Origin: Zygnema circumcarinatum
Lineage: Eukaryota; Streptophyta; Zygnematophyceae; Zygnematales; Zygnemataceae
Assembly (NCBI GenBank): GCA_037447605.1
Contig: CM074808.1
Location: 3,670,310-3,734,309, forward strand
Length of the DNA stretch: 64,000 bases
Direction: 5' to 3'
Each line of letters begins with the position of its first letter. The first letter of the stretch is position 1. Made by a program: the position numbers and the translations under genes. Positions 13,552 through 25,042 of the stretch are shown piece after piece. The notes below the pieces were generated by a model. That model searched no databases. It was not told the DNA's origin and was given only the letters and a program-made list of their open reading frames with translations.

Positions 13552-16146
13552 GAGAGAGCGTAGAGAGAGAAATAGAGAGAGATAGAGTGAGGTAGAGTTA
13601 TAAAGAGAGAGGGGGTGGGGAGGGGACAGTAGAGGGAATGCAAGGTGCGGGAGAGAAGGGAGGTAGAGAGCGGGAGAGAGGTAGAGGTTATTAACTTGCT
13701 GTTGGGGAGGATGTGGAGTGGACAGGTATCTTTTGGCGCTTTGTAAGACAGGGCAGATGAGCAACCGCCTCACCTGCCTGCAGTCGTACATCGCCTTTTC
13801 AGCACTTCTGAATCGGACGCTTATTGTTCCGGAAGATGATTTATCCCCAGATACAAAGTACAATATGACTGCTATCGTTGATATCCCGCACGCGCAAAGG
13901 TGTGTAGGTGATCGAAATATTGTTAGCGTTCGGGAGTATTTGGAAAAAAGGAATGAATCCTCAGTGAACGTAAAGGTGAAAACTTTATGGCCTTGTTGGA
14001 AGTTGCATGGCTTTATAGTATGTTATGATATGCAATTGGATATGAGCACTAGTAACCTTATAAATTATCGAGTTGAAATTTGTGATTCTTCTGCATCGCA
14101 CAACTGAATATGCCCTGTTGGTGTCTCCTGCTGTGTGATTTAAGATGCTAGAAAAGAACTTCGAATTCTGTAACTTTTGGACCCAAGAGATCAGTGTAAA
14201 TCTTTAGTTGGAAGTGACAGTTCGTAAATCGAACTCAAGCAGATATGCAGTGAATTGTTCTAAGTCTTCTATCATTTTGCACGATCATAGAGCTTCTTGA
14301 TGTTCTTTACTAAGTAGTACTTTCACTGTTGAAAAAGATTTAGTGCAGAAAAATCTCAATCGACAGAACATTTGTTATCCAACTCACACATTCTTTATTT
14401 AGAGAAACAAACAAATCAGTCAATTATAGTCTAGTCTAATCTAGTCTAGTCAGTCATCTTCTACTTTTTCATCACATGCAAGTTTTCCATGCTTGGCAGA
14501 TTTTCTGCCTGCACGACAAATCATGCGGGGATTGGCTGGCGTGGCAAACATCAATGCGAGATTTGAACAAAAGCTTTGCAATAAGCATCGACGGAACGCC
14601 CGAGGGGGCCAAAATGTCACATGACAGTTCAGAGGGCGTCTTTTTGGACGTGTATGGAAAGCTTTCTGATAAGGTTATAAGGTGCTCAAAATGCACACCT
14701 CTTTTTTCCTCCAAGAAACTTCAGCACAAGCTATCCTTATAATTCGAGTATCTTGTGGTGTTTGGGGCTTGTTTTATCTCGTTATTGAAGCTGACATTGT
14801 ATGCTTCTACTTGAAGTTACTGGCACACTTTTTTCCTTTCATTCACTCTCTGTCGATTTTCCCTTTCTCTTTGCTTCTTATGTATTGCTTACAGCTTCGG
14901 AGAGATGGTTTTTTTCGGTTACCTGCATCATCCCCATATGATGTTCCTGCGCACATTGCCGAACGGTCCCATCAGTCTCAAAGACCCTTCATGCAAACTT
15001 CTCCTGCAAGTGAGTCCTTCCTTTTCCGTGGATTAAACACTTTTAGTATTGAAAAGAACATGAAAAGGAACAGTGTTACTCCTTGCTGTTGTACTTTTAC
15101 GCATCTCGTACTCTGCAGGATCACTTGTCCCTAGAAGGAAAGGCCCTCAATGTGAGGGACTATCTGTTTCCATGTGTTTGGTAAATCAAAACTGAAACTG
15201 AGGAAAGCCAAGGTGGCATGGAACTGGGAGCTGTGACTGGGCAGCCGGATCAGGCCATTCTGCAAACTGCAGAGAACATCGCTCAGAGCTTTCTGTCAGA
15301 GGACTATGCGGCAATGCATCTTCGAAGAGGAGATTTTTTCTCGTTTTGCACGCGAAAAAGAGCTGCCAGGGACTGCTACAAGCCACTCAGCGAGCTCGCC
15401 AGCTGTTTCGCCGCAAAGCTGAATGTCCTCGATAGGTGAGAGAGCGATGCCAATGTTGGAATGAACAGATCTATCGATAGACATCTAACAGTTCAGCACG
15501 TTAGGGTTTTTTTCTTAGTATTTTTTGTTTTCTGACTGTTTTCGTGTTGTTTTTATCTTCAAAATGTTGCGTGTTTAGAAGTGTGAAGACGGTCTACTTA
15601 GCCACCAACGGGGGGAAGGATGAGTTGGAGTACTTTCAAGCCGCGGTCCTTGTGAGAGAACTGCTCTCCTTCCTTCCTTCCTTCCTTCCTCCCCATCTTT
15701 GAGCTTCCCATACCTCTCTATCTATGAAGCTCGAGGACCATTGGTTGGTCCATGCAGACATGCAAAACATGCCCCATGATCGCATTTTGTTTAACACGAC
15801 CATCATCATCATCATCTTCCTCATGCTTCCTTCTAACTATGTACTGTCTTACCATCCCAATATTGTTATTGTAATCTTTCTTTGTTTCCAGGCGAGCGCA
15901 CATGGCAACTACACGTTCTTAACGCTGCAAGACGTGTGGAGTTCGGAGGCAGTTCGGCCCCTCAAGGAGAGGAATTGGCACGAGCGGGAGGAGGCCCAGG
16001 CCATGGTCGATAAAATTTTGGCCTCCAAGGGGCGCGCCTTCACGGGGGCGCGCGGGTCCACTTTTTCGGAGCACATCGTCCGCTTAAGGGCGGCGGCGGG
16101 CACCGCCACCTGCTGGGACGAGCTGGGTTGTACGGCTGGCGGTTGA
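12394..16146 (+). CDS. O-fucosyltransferase-like type II membrane protein A (plant OFT family), 9 exons
   Basis: Exons: 12394-12505, 12662-13280, 13726-13975, 14500-14681, 14895-15009, 15119-15151, 15203-15435, 15579-15651, 15892-16146, totalling 623 residues in consistent phase. A short cytosolic tail is followed by a hydrophobic anchor (about residues 14-33), as in Golgi type II glycosyltransferases. A helical stem rich in E, K and L comes next, then the catalytic part: RYLLALCKTGQMSN, a QMSNRL-type first block, HLRRGDF at 476-482 (the HxRR motif that contacts GDP-fucose in this fold), TVYLATNGG, and GARGSTFSEHIVRLR near the C terminus. The paralogue at 51131-54318 has nearly the same exon phases but lacks HLRR. 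The intron between exons 6 and 7 is only 51 nt. The acceptor substrate is unknown. Confidence 0.85.
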
Positions 16147-16331
16147 GGTTGTACGGAGGGTGGTTGGGATTGCACAGGTGACGGTTGGGATTGTACGGAC
16201 AGTGGTTGAGAGTGTACGTGGTGGTTGATAGTGTACGGATTATGGTTGAGAATGTACGGAATAAGGTTGAGATTGTACGGCGAATTTTGTATGAGTTCTG
16301 GTTGAGTTTGTACGGTGTATAGTTGAGTTTG
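16141..16331 (+). repeat. Degenerate tandem repeat overlapping the stop codon and 3' UTR of gene A
   Basis: About eight units of 22-26 bp share the core GGTTGAGANTGTACGG. The array begins with the GGTTGA that contains the TGA stop. Units differ by a few substitutions and by spacer length. It lies in the presumed 3' UTR. Confidence 0.8.
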
Positions 16332-17531
16332 TCCGGTATGCGATTTTTGGTTTTTAGGGTTTGTAAGCGCAGGAAACCACAAACCAGAAACCGGAAGTCG
16401 AAAACCAGCGCTCAAGTTTCTTATGTCACGTCACGCTTGGCTAAACTCGCTGTACCGGTAGCTTGAACATCGCTGTCGTGCTAATTGACAAACATTTTCG
16501 GGCAGCCGCCAAATGTTTGCGACATGGGGCTGGCGTCGCAAACTTTCTGCTCGGGCAGGCGGGAGTTCTTGACCTCTCCCTCTCTCTCCTTGTAGCGGGG
16601 CGGGCGGCTCCTCCGCCCCTTGTATAGTATGGACCATGGTAGCTTGGGAGACGGGGACTGCCCGTTTTGAAAATCTGCCCGTGATCCACGGTCTGCCCGT
16701 CATAAGAAAACGTGCCACGTTTGGTGGCGTGTGAATGTGCGATGACGTCATCACAAACGCTGCTGGTGTCAGCAAGTTTTCAGGTTTGCCGGTTAAACAC
16801 TACTACCCTGCTGCAGCATCACCCAATAGGGATTTGCCACGTAGTCATTTGTCCAACGTGGAGTGCTCTAATTGAAGGGTGCGTTCCAGGGGGGGGAATA
16901 ATCCAAATGTAGCCGATTCTTGTATTAGTTTGAGGATTTTTCGAATACAATTTTGAAGGGTGTTTTTCAACCTTCAATCAAAGATGAACATTTTCATTAT
17001 AACCCTATTCCTGACTGCAAAAGAAATGAAAAAAAAAGGGGAGGGAAAGAAATTGATGGTGGCACAAGTCCAAGGATTTTTGTTCTTCTTTTCACATGTC
17101 AAAGTGATGGGCAGCCAAATCAGTCAGAAGCGTCCCAAACAGTTGAACTGGCTCGCCGTTCACTGTAACGGAACAGTGCGGGGCATTTCAACACATGTGA
17201 CGGCACTAAGGGAGCTCCGAGCTGCAGCTTCAAGGGGCGGCCTTCACTAGGATCCTCTTCAGGCTCCAGATCTAAATCAAAACTCTACAAATCGCTAATG
17301 GAAAAAAAAAAAAAAAAATGAGAAATAATTCAATGAGCAGGGTTTAGACCCAGCACGCGTGCTCTTCGCTAACCTAAAACCCTTGCCCCCATGGATTATT
17401 TAGACGATAGTACGCCTAAAACCTTAGAAACAATTTGAAGTTAATGAGGTGGGCTTCTTTCTTTTCTACCCCCAATGAGGGGGTTCATTATCTGCTTTGT
17501 CGCTATATGGATCTTCTCCAAAAAGAAGAAA
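16332..17531. other. Intergenic between convergent genes A and XTH
   Basis: No gene is recognised. There are GCCACGT/CACGTGGC-type words near 16709 and 16836, a TGACGTCA palindrome at 16743-16750, and an A run near 17300-17318. Both neighbouring genes end here, so the sequence should hold two 3' UTRs. Confidence 0.5.
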
Positions 17532-18688
17532 TCAGGGAGCTTTCCAAGGAAGGGGAACCTCAAAGGGAAGCCAACTCCAGCTCCGAACATCGTTTGTGGT
17601 TGTGGGAGGAGGATCCACATTAGTTGGGCGTTCAATGGCTTCCGGTGGAGGAGGAGATGGGGGAGGGGGAGAGGGAGAGGGGGGAGGAGGAGAGGGAGGA
17701 GGGGGAGGGGGCGATGGAGGAGGGGGAGGGGGAGAGGGAGGAGGGGGAGGGNNNNNNNNNNGGGAGGGAGGAGGGGGAGGGGGAGAGGGAGGGGGAGGGG
17801 ACGAGGGAGGGGGGGGAGAAGCCTCAGGCGGAGGGGGAGAGGGTGGGGGAGGGGAGGGAGAGAGTGGAGGGGGGGATTCTGCGGGGGGTGAAGGAGGCGG
17901 AGGAGGAATATTAGCAGCCCAGGAGTAGACCATGTAGTTATTCCTATATTCCATCATAGTGTTCCGCTGGTCGTCTGAGAGAACCTTATCCCAGGGATTG
18001 CGTATAGTAACGTCACTACAATCAGGATTAGGGGTAACCGGGTCGGTACCGCATGCGTTGAACTCGAAATCTTTGTATGAAGCTGAGAAGGGCTCATAGC
18101 TGTAGTCGGACTGAAAACAAGAAACAAGCGAAACTTGCACAATAGCTCAAACATCTGAAAAGTAGGAGTAGAATGCTCAGAATAGAATTGAACGAAGAAC
18201 AGTAAGAAGGTGCAAAATGAACCCTAAAATGATTCAAGGCTTACCTTAATGTCTCCGTTTTCTGTTGCCCATTGAGAGCCATCCCAAATGCTCCCGTACG
18301 CATACATGGGCTGATGGATGCTCTCATCCGACCAGGGGTCGGACGGGTCGAATCGAATCTCACGGAGAGGGATATCATCGATAGAAATGCTGCATGCATG
18401 CCACGTGCTGGAGGGTTAGGCTCACTCTGTCACGTGGGAGAGGGAGAGAGACGGGGCGGAGATGCGGGGAGCGCGCAGGGAAGAGCTGGAAGAGGGAGGA
18501 GAGAGGAGCAGGAAAAGGAGAGGGAGAAGGGAACGGTAGTGGTAGCAAAGCCAGAGGGAGCAGGAGATGAAGAAAGAAAGAAAGAAAGGACTGGAAGGGG
18601 AGGCGGTGAGGGCTCTGTAGATGTTGAGGAGAAAGAAAGGGAGGGACAGATGCAGGAGCAGGAGAGCATGCGCGAACAACGCAAGGAG

Positions 18689-18748
<60 letters not shown>

Positions 18749-20356
18749 GTACATGACGTTGAGCCAGTTCCATGTGATGGTGTACTTGTGGTAGTCCGCT
18801 GAGGGGTCAAACCAGAGGTGGAACTGCTCCTCGTGTCCGCCCACGCCCTGAGCGAAGTAGTTCGTGTGAAGCTTGATCTTGGTCGGCTCCGTGTGGCCCA
18901 AAAACTCGAGATCAAGCTCGTCGTGGGTCTCCCAGTCGCCCTTGGAGATCATCTGCAAGCGGGAGGGAGGGAGGGGGAGGGAAAGGAGGAGAGAGGGAGG
19001 GAGGGAGGGAGGGCAGACGAAGAGAGCGTCAAGGGCTGCGTGCGGCTTCGCTCCCGCATCTCTCACACTATTCTCTCTAGCTGTGTCCCTCTCATTCGCT
19101 TTTTCCCTCGTGCTCTCTTCTCTCCCTCCCATCATCCCACTCTCTCCCCACTCCCCATTCCGCACTGAAGCAGTTAAGACAACCCCATGAGTAGACACAG
19201 TTTTCTGTTCGGCATAACGGAACGGTAGGACTTACATAGAGGGTGGAGACTATGCCGGCGGAAAAGCCTGAAGGGAGCTTAATGTAAGCCGTAAATTCTC
19301 CGTGCAGATATTCATATTTGCTTCCCCAAATTCCACCTGCATGCAGAGATAAGACGATAACTTTCTAAGTATCAGTTATCTTCTTAGCTTAAGATTACTT
19401 TTGATACCGTTTGGAAGCAGGCAATCAAGATAAAAGGACTCAAACAGAAAAATAGAATTGCAATTCGACTGACTCCACTTTTGAATTCCTTTCCTTTTCT
19501 TCGATAAATCGCATTTCACAGCAATACCTTAATACACGCAATACTATAAAAAATACGAATTTCAGAAAAACCACCACCTTCGGCTTAAAAATAATTCCGA
19601 TATTTTTGTGCTTTTAATATCTCGATGCGGGCGTTCGGACCCAAACCGTACACCTCTAAAACACTGAAAATCTTCCGAACGAAAACCCATCCCTCCTCCC
19701 TCTTCCCACCTGTCCCTCTGCTTCTTCTCTCTCTGTCTGTCGCTCCCTCTCCTCCTTATTTCTCTCCCTCCTCGCCTACCTCCCGTTCACCATTGCGAGT
19801 TGGCGACCTACCTCCCTCTTCCTCCCTCCCTCCGCTCTTCTACACTCGCCCTCCCCTCCCCTCTCCCTCCCTCCCCTCTCTCCTCCTCCCTCTTCGTCCC
19901 CTACCTCTTCTGCCCCATTGCGAGTTGGCTACCTCCCTCCCTCTCCCGCCCTCCCATCCCTCCCCACTCCCACCCTCCCCTCTGCCTCCCCCTGCCTCCC
20001 TTCCCTTACCCCTCTCTCTATTCCTCCCTCTCCCTCCCCTCTTCTAACCTCCCCCCTCTCCCTCATCCTCCCTCTCCTCTCCCTCATCCTCCCTCTCCCT
20101 CTCCTCTCCCTCTTCATCCCTCTCCCTCATCCTCCCTCTCCCTCATCCTCCCTCTCCTCTCCCTCTTCATCCCTCTCCCTCTCCCTGCCTCACCTCCATA
20201 GCTCCACTGCGATATGGTCACCGCCCTGTTCTCCTCGTCCACATCGACCTGGTTCGGCACGCTCCCCGCCACCCAGATCGCGTCACTCAGCGATCCCGCG
20301 CGCGCCCTCGCCACCGCCGCCAACAGCACCGCCGCGAAGACCAGGACCTGCGCCAT
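17532..20356 (-). CDS. XTH: Xyloglucan endotransglucosylase/hydrolase (GH16) with C-terminal proline-rich tail
   Basis: Exons: 20356-20194, 19336-19236, 18952-18753, 18389-18245, 18110-17532, about 395 residues plus an unknown number hidden by ten Ns. A signal peptide (about residues 1-21) targets the wall. The catalytic motif is [10 protein letters not shown] (98-107), with nucleophile Glu100, Asp102 and acid/base Glu104 all present. The usual N-glycosylation site after the motif is replaced by GHTEPTK. Typical XTH blocks follow: [34 protein letters not shown], and the C-terminal RNNYMVYSW. Instead of ending after a short Cys-containing tail, the protein continues into roughly 115 residues of PPSPPPP-type sequence resembling extensin or pherophorin linkers, then a short non-repetitive end. 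The family cuts and rejoins xyloglucan. The tail would be O-glycosylated and may anchor the enzyme in the wall (inference). Confidence 0.9.
17752..17761. other. Assembly gap (10 N) inside the XTH proline-rich coding repeat
   Basis: Ten Ns lie within the GGAGGGGGAGGG repeat that encodes the PPSPPPP tail. Flanking frames agree if the gap is ten bases plus or minus a multiple of three, but the true repeat length is unknown. Confidence 0.95.
18686..18747. repeat. (GA)n microsatellite in XTH intron 3, next to the 5' splice site
   Basis: About 30 perfect GA units begin six bases inside the intron. On the XTH strand the donor reads gtacgtctctct and runs directly into the CT repeat. Confidence 0.9.
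19684..20193. repeat. Pyrimidine-rich tract in XTH intron 1
   Basis: About 500 bp on the + strand is CCCTCC/CTCTCC-rich with irregular units of 12-30 bp. It occupies most of intron 1 (19337-20193) and abuts the 5' splice site at 20193. Confidence 0.8.
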
Positions 20357-21350
20357 CCTCTCTCCTCCACTGAGAGATCGGAGAGAGAGAGTGAGGGAGA
20401 GAGAGAGAGAGCTAGGCACGAAGGCGAAAGCCACTTAGGAGGGCCCTTCAGACACCATATACTGCGCTACAAGGAGAAGTCGTAGTAGTATTATATTATA
20501 TTAACCCCTCGCTCTCCCCCCTCTCGTTCTCTCTCTCCCTGCCTCCCCCACACCATGGCGGCGGCCCCGACCGACCAACGGCTCGCCGTGGCGGCCGCGG
20601 CTGACAGCCCCCCGACCAATGGGAGGGCTTGTACGAACGGGCCTGGCAGGGGGGAGACCGTACAGGGGACCTGTACGAACACGTCGCGACGCCCAGCGGC
20701 AACGGCGCCTACGGGAGGAATCAGCGGGCAGGGAAAAAATTGGTTAAAAATGTTTAACGGAAGTTTTCGGGCAGATTGGGCGTTGGGCAATTAGAGGGTG
20801 ACTAGCGGGGAGACCAGGAATGAGGTTATTCTCGGGAGTTGTTTCTTACGGGCAGCGAAGCCGTTGAACGGTATGATTCCGGAACGGCTCAGCCGCAGAA
20901 AAACGCAGATTTGGACTGGACAGGAACTGACCACGGGCAGGTGAAACCTTTCCTTGTTGTCTACCCGTACAACGTAGAAGCATTTTCATTGGCTGATCCA
21001 ATTGCGGGCACGTACGAAACTCTGCTTTTTGCTGACAGGATTTTACTGTACGGAAAATGTCTTTTGTCGTTTAGGGGTGCCAAGAACCGCTACAGTCGCT
21101 ACAGCCAGCCGGGACCACTTACGGTCCTGAGACTCAAAGCTGTAGCTATCATGCCACGTGGCACCATTCCGTGAGATGCGGAGGTTCCACCAATCGGGTT
21201 CCACTACCCGTTGACCCAGAAAGCGCCGGAGAATACGACACGTGGCAAGGGCTTGTCCTGTTCCCATCCTGTCAAGTCCCTGTGCTCACTACAGACAAAT
21301 CATTCGTACATATTCTATTTTTGGACCGTACTGGTTTGTCTTTTATCAAC
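20357..21350. promoter_or_regulatory. Upstream region of XTH
   Basis: The region upstream of the XTH start holds a short GA run, TATATTATAT-like sequence around 20483-20500, GC-rich sequence, and GCCACGTGGC-type boxes near 21152 and 21239. No gene is recognised. Confidence 0.4.
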
Positions 21351-21398
21351 TACAGTAGGACCCCATCATATTTTCCACCTCCAAAAGTGCGTCACCAA

Positions 21399-21679
21399 TA
21401 GGGGGAGTCAGACCTTGACCAGCGCCAAACCAATTCCGCGAGCCCGTCGGGCCAATTCCGCGTTGTACGGCAGGCCTTTTTCGCCAAAAGTGGACGTTCG
21501 ACAGGCTCGGGCGCCGAGCCTGTATCTCATTTTTGTAACCTATTTCGAAGTACGGACGGGACAGACAGGTTCGGGGGGAGCCGCGGTTTCCGAACCGAAT
21601 TCTGCAATCGAAATCAATACCTTTCCGCCGGCGGAATCTTTCAATTCCGCGGGCGATGGTCAAGGTCTGACTCCCCCTA
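21399..21679. mobile_element. MITE copy 2, TA target site (same family as 4785-5065)
   Basis: The interior is 277 bp and flanked by TA, identical in length to copy 1. By eye it differs at three positions, near 21462, 21481 and 21493. It is inserted 19 bp inside the left terminal repeat of the larger composite element, so it arrived later. Confidence 0.85.
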
Positions 21680-21681
21680 AT

Positions 21682-22751
21682 AAATTCGGGAAAATGATAC
21701 AGCAGCCCCACTTCTTGGATATCGGCGCCCCCTTTTGGGAAAAAATGTACTTTTTTTTTTTGGCTAATTACCCCCCCCCCTTGGATCTTTCGGGAGGAGA
21801 GATCTTGTAGACAATCGGACCCCGCGCCTCGCGCGCAGGATCCGACTGTGCACCGACGTACGGCGCCGCACATCGCGGCGTGGCCCGCGAGATGCGGCGA
21901 GCCTACGGAAAAGTTGTCCTCACCTGACCCGTTTGGGTCGAGGTTGCCACGTGGCAGTCTGCCATTGGACAGCCCTGCTGCCGGTCCCCCATGCCCATAC
22001 AGTGGACCCCCATAATATTTTCGACATGGTTTCGGCAAATACTGGGCGAAAATATTGTAATTTGCAAATATAAGGTCCGTGTTACCAATAGGCGAGCGGT
22101 ATTATGTTAGAGTTCATGTCTGTTCGTATGTATCGTATCGTATCGTATCGTAGCGTATCGTATCGTGATTTAAATACACGAGCTCCTATTGGTGCCGTAC
22201 GTATATCGTACGACTCAGAGATTTTATTCGTACTTACCGTACAGCGTAAAAGCGTGACCCATGTTTGAAATCCGTTTCGATTAACAGATTTATTATTGGA
22301 GAATAGGTCAGGTTAGGTTAACACCCCTAATACGTTAACATTGAGTTACCGTACAAAAAGGTGGTTTCGGCAAAATTGGGGCAAATTTCTTGGGGACGTA
22401 CTGTACAAGGTGGAAAATATTATGGGGGTCCACTGTATCGGCATGGGGGACCGGCAGCAGGGCTGTCCTATGGCAGACTGCCACGTGGCAACCTCTGACC
22501 CAAACGGGTCAGGTGAGGACAACTTTTCCGTAGGCTCGCCGCATCTCGCGGGCCACGCCGCGATGCGCGGCGCCGTACGTCGGTGCACAGTCGGATCCTG
22601 CGCGCGAGGCGCGGGGTCCGATTGTCTACAAGATCTCTCCTCCCGAAAGATCCAAGGGGGGGGTTGATTAGCCAAAAAAAAAGTACAATTTTTCCCAAAA
22701 GGGGGCGCCGATATCCAAAAGGTGGGGCCGCTGTATCATTTTCCTAAATTC
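21682..22751. repeat. Large imperfect palindrome, arms about 330 bp
   Basis: About 21682-22024 is repeated in inverse orientation at about 22413-22751. Within the arms are a second TA-flanked inverted pair (TACAGTGGACCCC at 21998 and its reverse complement ending at 22437) and a third pair at 22345-22379 and 22755-22789 (GTTACCGTACAAAAA type). The structure looks like head-to-head insertions of related short elements. Confidence 0.75.
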
Positions 22752-22865
22752 GCACCAATTTTGCCGAAACCACTTTTTTGTACGGTAACTTTGTGTTATC
22801 CGTACTATTCGTACTATTCGTACTAGCCGTACTCGCCGTACTAGCTGTACTACAGTAGTCGTCAC

Positions 22866-23730
22866 CAGGGCTCGTCAAATAGGGGAGATCCCCTAAATAT
22901 CGTAAATAGCTTATTTATGTACGATTTTGAGATTAGTTTACGTGATTTCAACTTAAATACCACACAAGCCCCAAAAAAGCATTTTTTTGGTTAAAAACAA
23001 AAAGGAAATGAATTGCATTTGCAACCATGATAGCAATGATGTATATGACCTTTACTTGTTGGTATAACAACACGGCTTTAGAAACTGGTGCAAACTCTTC
23101 GACTCTTATAGATTGGTAAATTTTACCAATCAATTAGAACAACTGTGCATTTGGCAATCACAACATATAGTTGCTTATTCAAAAACCCAATTGTTCGAAA
23201 ACTTTGTAGATCCAATCCTAAGCTCTCTATTTCCTTTTCCATCCATCATTAATTACTCCCAAGTATCACTTTAGAATCCATCATAGTCTTGAAATTTCCT
23301 CACAAAAACTCTATTCCAAATCATAACCTCTGAAATTCTAGGTGTAGTCACAAAAGAAAAACTGAAATAGGAACTAAAATTAGAAATGAAATGAAAAATG
23401 GTCTCACTCCCTTAGGAGTTTTAGGCTGAACAAGACAGCTATAGAAGTGATGCAAACTACTCAAAGAGACCCTCGAAGAGCGGTCAAACTATCAAACTGT
23501 TTGCAGTGAAGAATGCCTTCCAATGAAAAGTCTGTCAACCTCTTTCGAAACTCGTCTTTCTCCCATCCAATTACTGAAAAATCAGACTCGACGGTAGCAG
23601 TGTTGGGAAATAATAAACGTCCGTACGTGCACGGTTTCGTCCGTACAGTCCATATTTACGTGTTTTTACAAAACCAAGTTAGGGGACAGTCCCCTATCTT
23701 AAGCCGAAATCCCCTATTTGAAGAGGCCTG
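22866..23730. mobile_element. hAT-like non-autonomous element, 865 bp, 8-bp target duplication
   Basis: The ends are CAGGGCTCGTCAAATAGGGG and, inverted, CAGGCCTCTTCAAATAGGGG, agreeing at 19 of the first 21 positions. GTCGTCAC occurs immediately outside both ends, at 22858-22865 and 23731-23738. An 8-bp duplication with short CAGGG-type ends is the hAT signature. The interior is AT-rich with no hAT transposase. Confidence 0.85.
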
Positions 23731-24087
23731 GTCGTCACGGGCTTACGCAAAACTCACCCAATCTCCCCGCAACTGCCGTCGTCTTGGATTCGATACGATA
23801 CGACACGATACGACACGATACGATATGGATCGATACGGTACTGTCCGTACTATCCGTACGAGCTCTAATAGCGATATGACAGCAAACGATACGATACGAT
23901 ACGTACGAACATACATGAACTCTAACATAATTCCGCTCACCTATTGGTAACACGGACCTTATATTTGCCAAAAACAATATTTTTGCCGGATATTTGCTAA
24001 AACAAGGTGGAAAATATGATGGGGTCCTACTGTAGCTATGGAGTACCGTAAAATCGACCATGTTGAGAAACATGTTGTTGTTGTTGT

Positions 24088-24182
24088 TTTATCTTTTGTG
24101 CCTAGGTCCTTTGCGGCCAGTCCCTCGTGGTTCCACATGCTGCTTTTGTTCATGTGCATTTGATGGCCTCGCCATCGTGAGT
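24088..24182 (-). repeat. Dispersed repeat with conserved peptide frame, copy 1
   Basis: On the minus strand the segment encodes SRWRGHQMHMNKSSMWNH, then a KDLGTKDK-like end. Related frames occur at 33897-33990 (-) and 38941-39028 (+). Differences between copies largely preserve the amino acids, which suggests a decayed exon of a mobile-element or host gene family. The family is not recognised. The + strand of this copy starts TTTATCTTTTGTGC, the empty-site version of the sequence into which the 32334-33896 element is inserted. Confidence 0.6.
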
Positions 24183-25042
24183 GCAATGCGATTCCTTCCC
24201 TGTTGAGAAATTGTTAAACGAGTTAACTTAATTTGTCAATTCTCAATCTTGTTGAATAGGGCTGAACATTGAACACTCGAGGTCGATTATTTTTCGATTT
24301 AAGAAACCGAAAAGTTTTAAAGGAAAAAGTTCAAAGACTCAATTGGTTCAGTCGCACGTGGGAATTCCAGTTTTTGCCACGTTGGGTCCGTGCGATTCGA
24401 GAGATCCGGTTAACCCGGGTTAGCCCAGTTTTGCAGTACTGTACTGCAGGACAATTCCCGCGAGGCGATCAACAATTTCTGTACAAAATACCGGGTCCAC
24501 GCGCTTTGCGGTCCTTCAAAATCTCATTATCGATAGGTGGACCCAAGGAAAACTCAAATTGAACACGAACGATAATTAATTGTTCTATGTTCAATTGGTT
24601 CTCCGTAAAAATTGTATGAGAAAAAAAAATAGAGATTCTAATGAGAGATGAATCGTGTTCACAAATATTCGGTTTTTACGGTAGGGCCCACCGACCGTTT
24701 CCGTACTGTGAAATTTAGTAATGTTTGCGGCTTCAAATTCCGCACAGAAATAATTTCTAAAACGTTATCCCTTTTTTGGACGCGACATGACCGCAACGAA
24801 GCGACATAGAGCCGCAGTTTTAGTCGGCTCCCCGTTAGTCATTTTTAACTAACGATCCCTTTTTAACCATGGCAACCCTAACCAGGTAGTTATTCAGTTA
24901 GTCACTAACAAACCAGTTCCTGCCTAATGGTTAGTCACGAACGAAATCCAATGTGGAGTCTGAAATTAAGGGCCATCGCCCTCTACCTTTTCCCCCGAAC
25001 CTATTTCCCAAACATGGCCCAAAATCCTATTTACCCTAAACC
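24183..25042. other. Intergenic downstream of lipase-like gene 1
   Basis: This AT-rich stretch has no recognised gene or RNA. It contains short inverted words (AATTGAACACGAACGATAATTAATTG near 24558-24585, and several GTTAGTCA/TTAACTA words near 24830-24940) of unknown meaning. Confidence 0.45.

Larger units (their letters stand above)
21351..24034. mobile_element. Composite TA-flanked element with 30-bp perfect terminal inverted repeats
   Basis: The left end is TA followed by CAGTAGGACCCC. The right end is its exact reverse complement followed by TA, with 30 nt matching perfectly at 21351-21380 and 24005-24034. CAGT ends and a TA duplication are typical of pogo/Tc1-mariner elements. Nested inside are MITE copy 2, a 0.33-kb-arm palindrome and an 8-bp-TSD element. 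A sub-terminal inverted match also links about 22040-22150 with about 23890-23990. No intact transposase is seen, so it is non-autonomous or decayed. Confidence 0.75.

Noticed and set aside
22948-23133. Possible Ty1/copia reverse-transcriptase remnant (EEFAPVSK and KNAFLG-like words)
   Set aside because: The two words are about seven residues too far apart and no neighbouring RT, RNase H or integrase sequence is found. Too weak to call.
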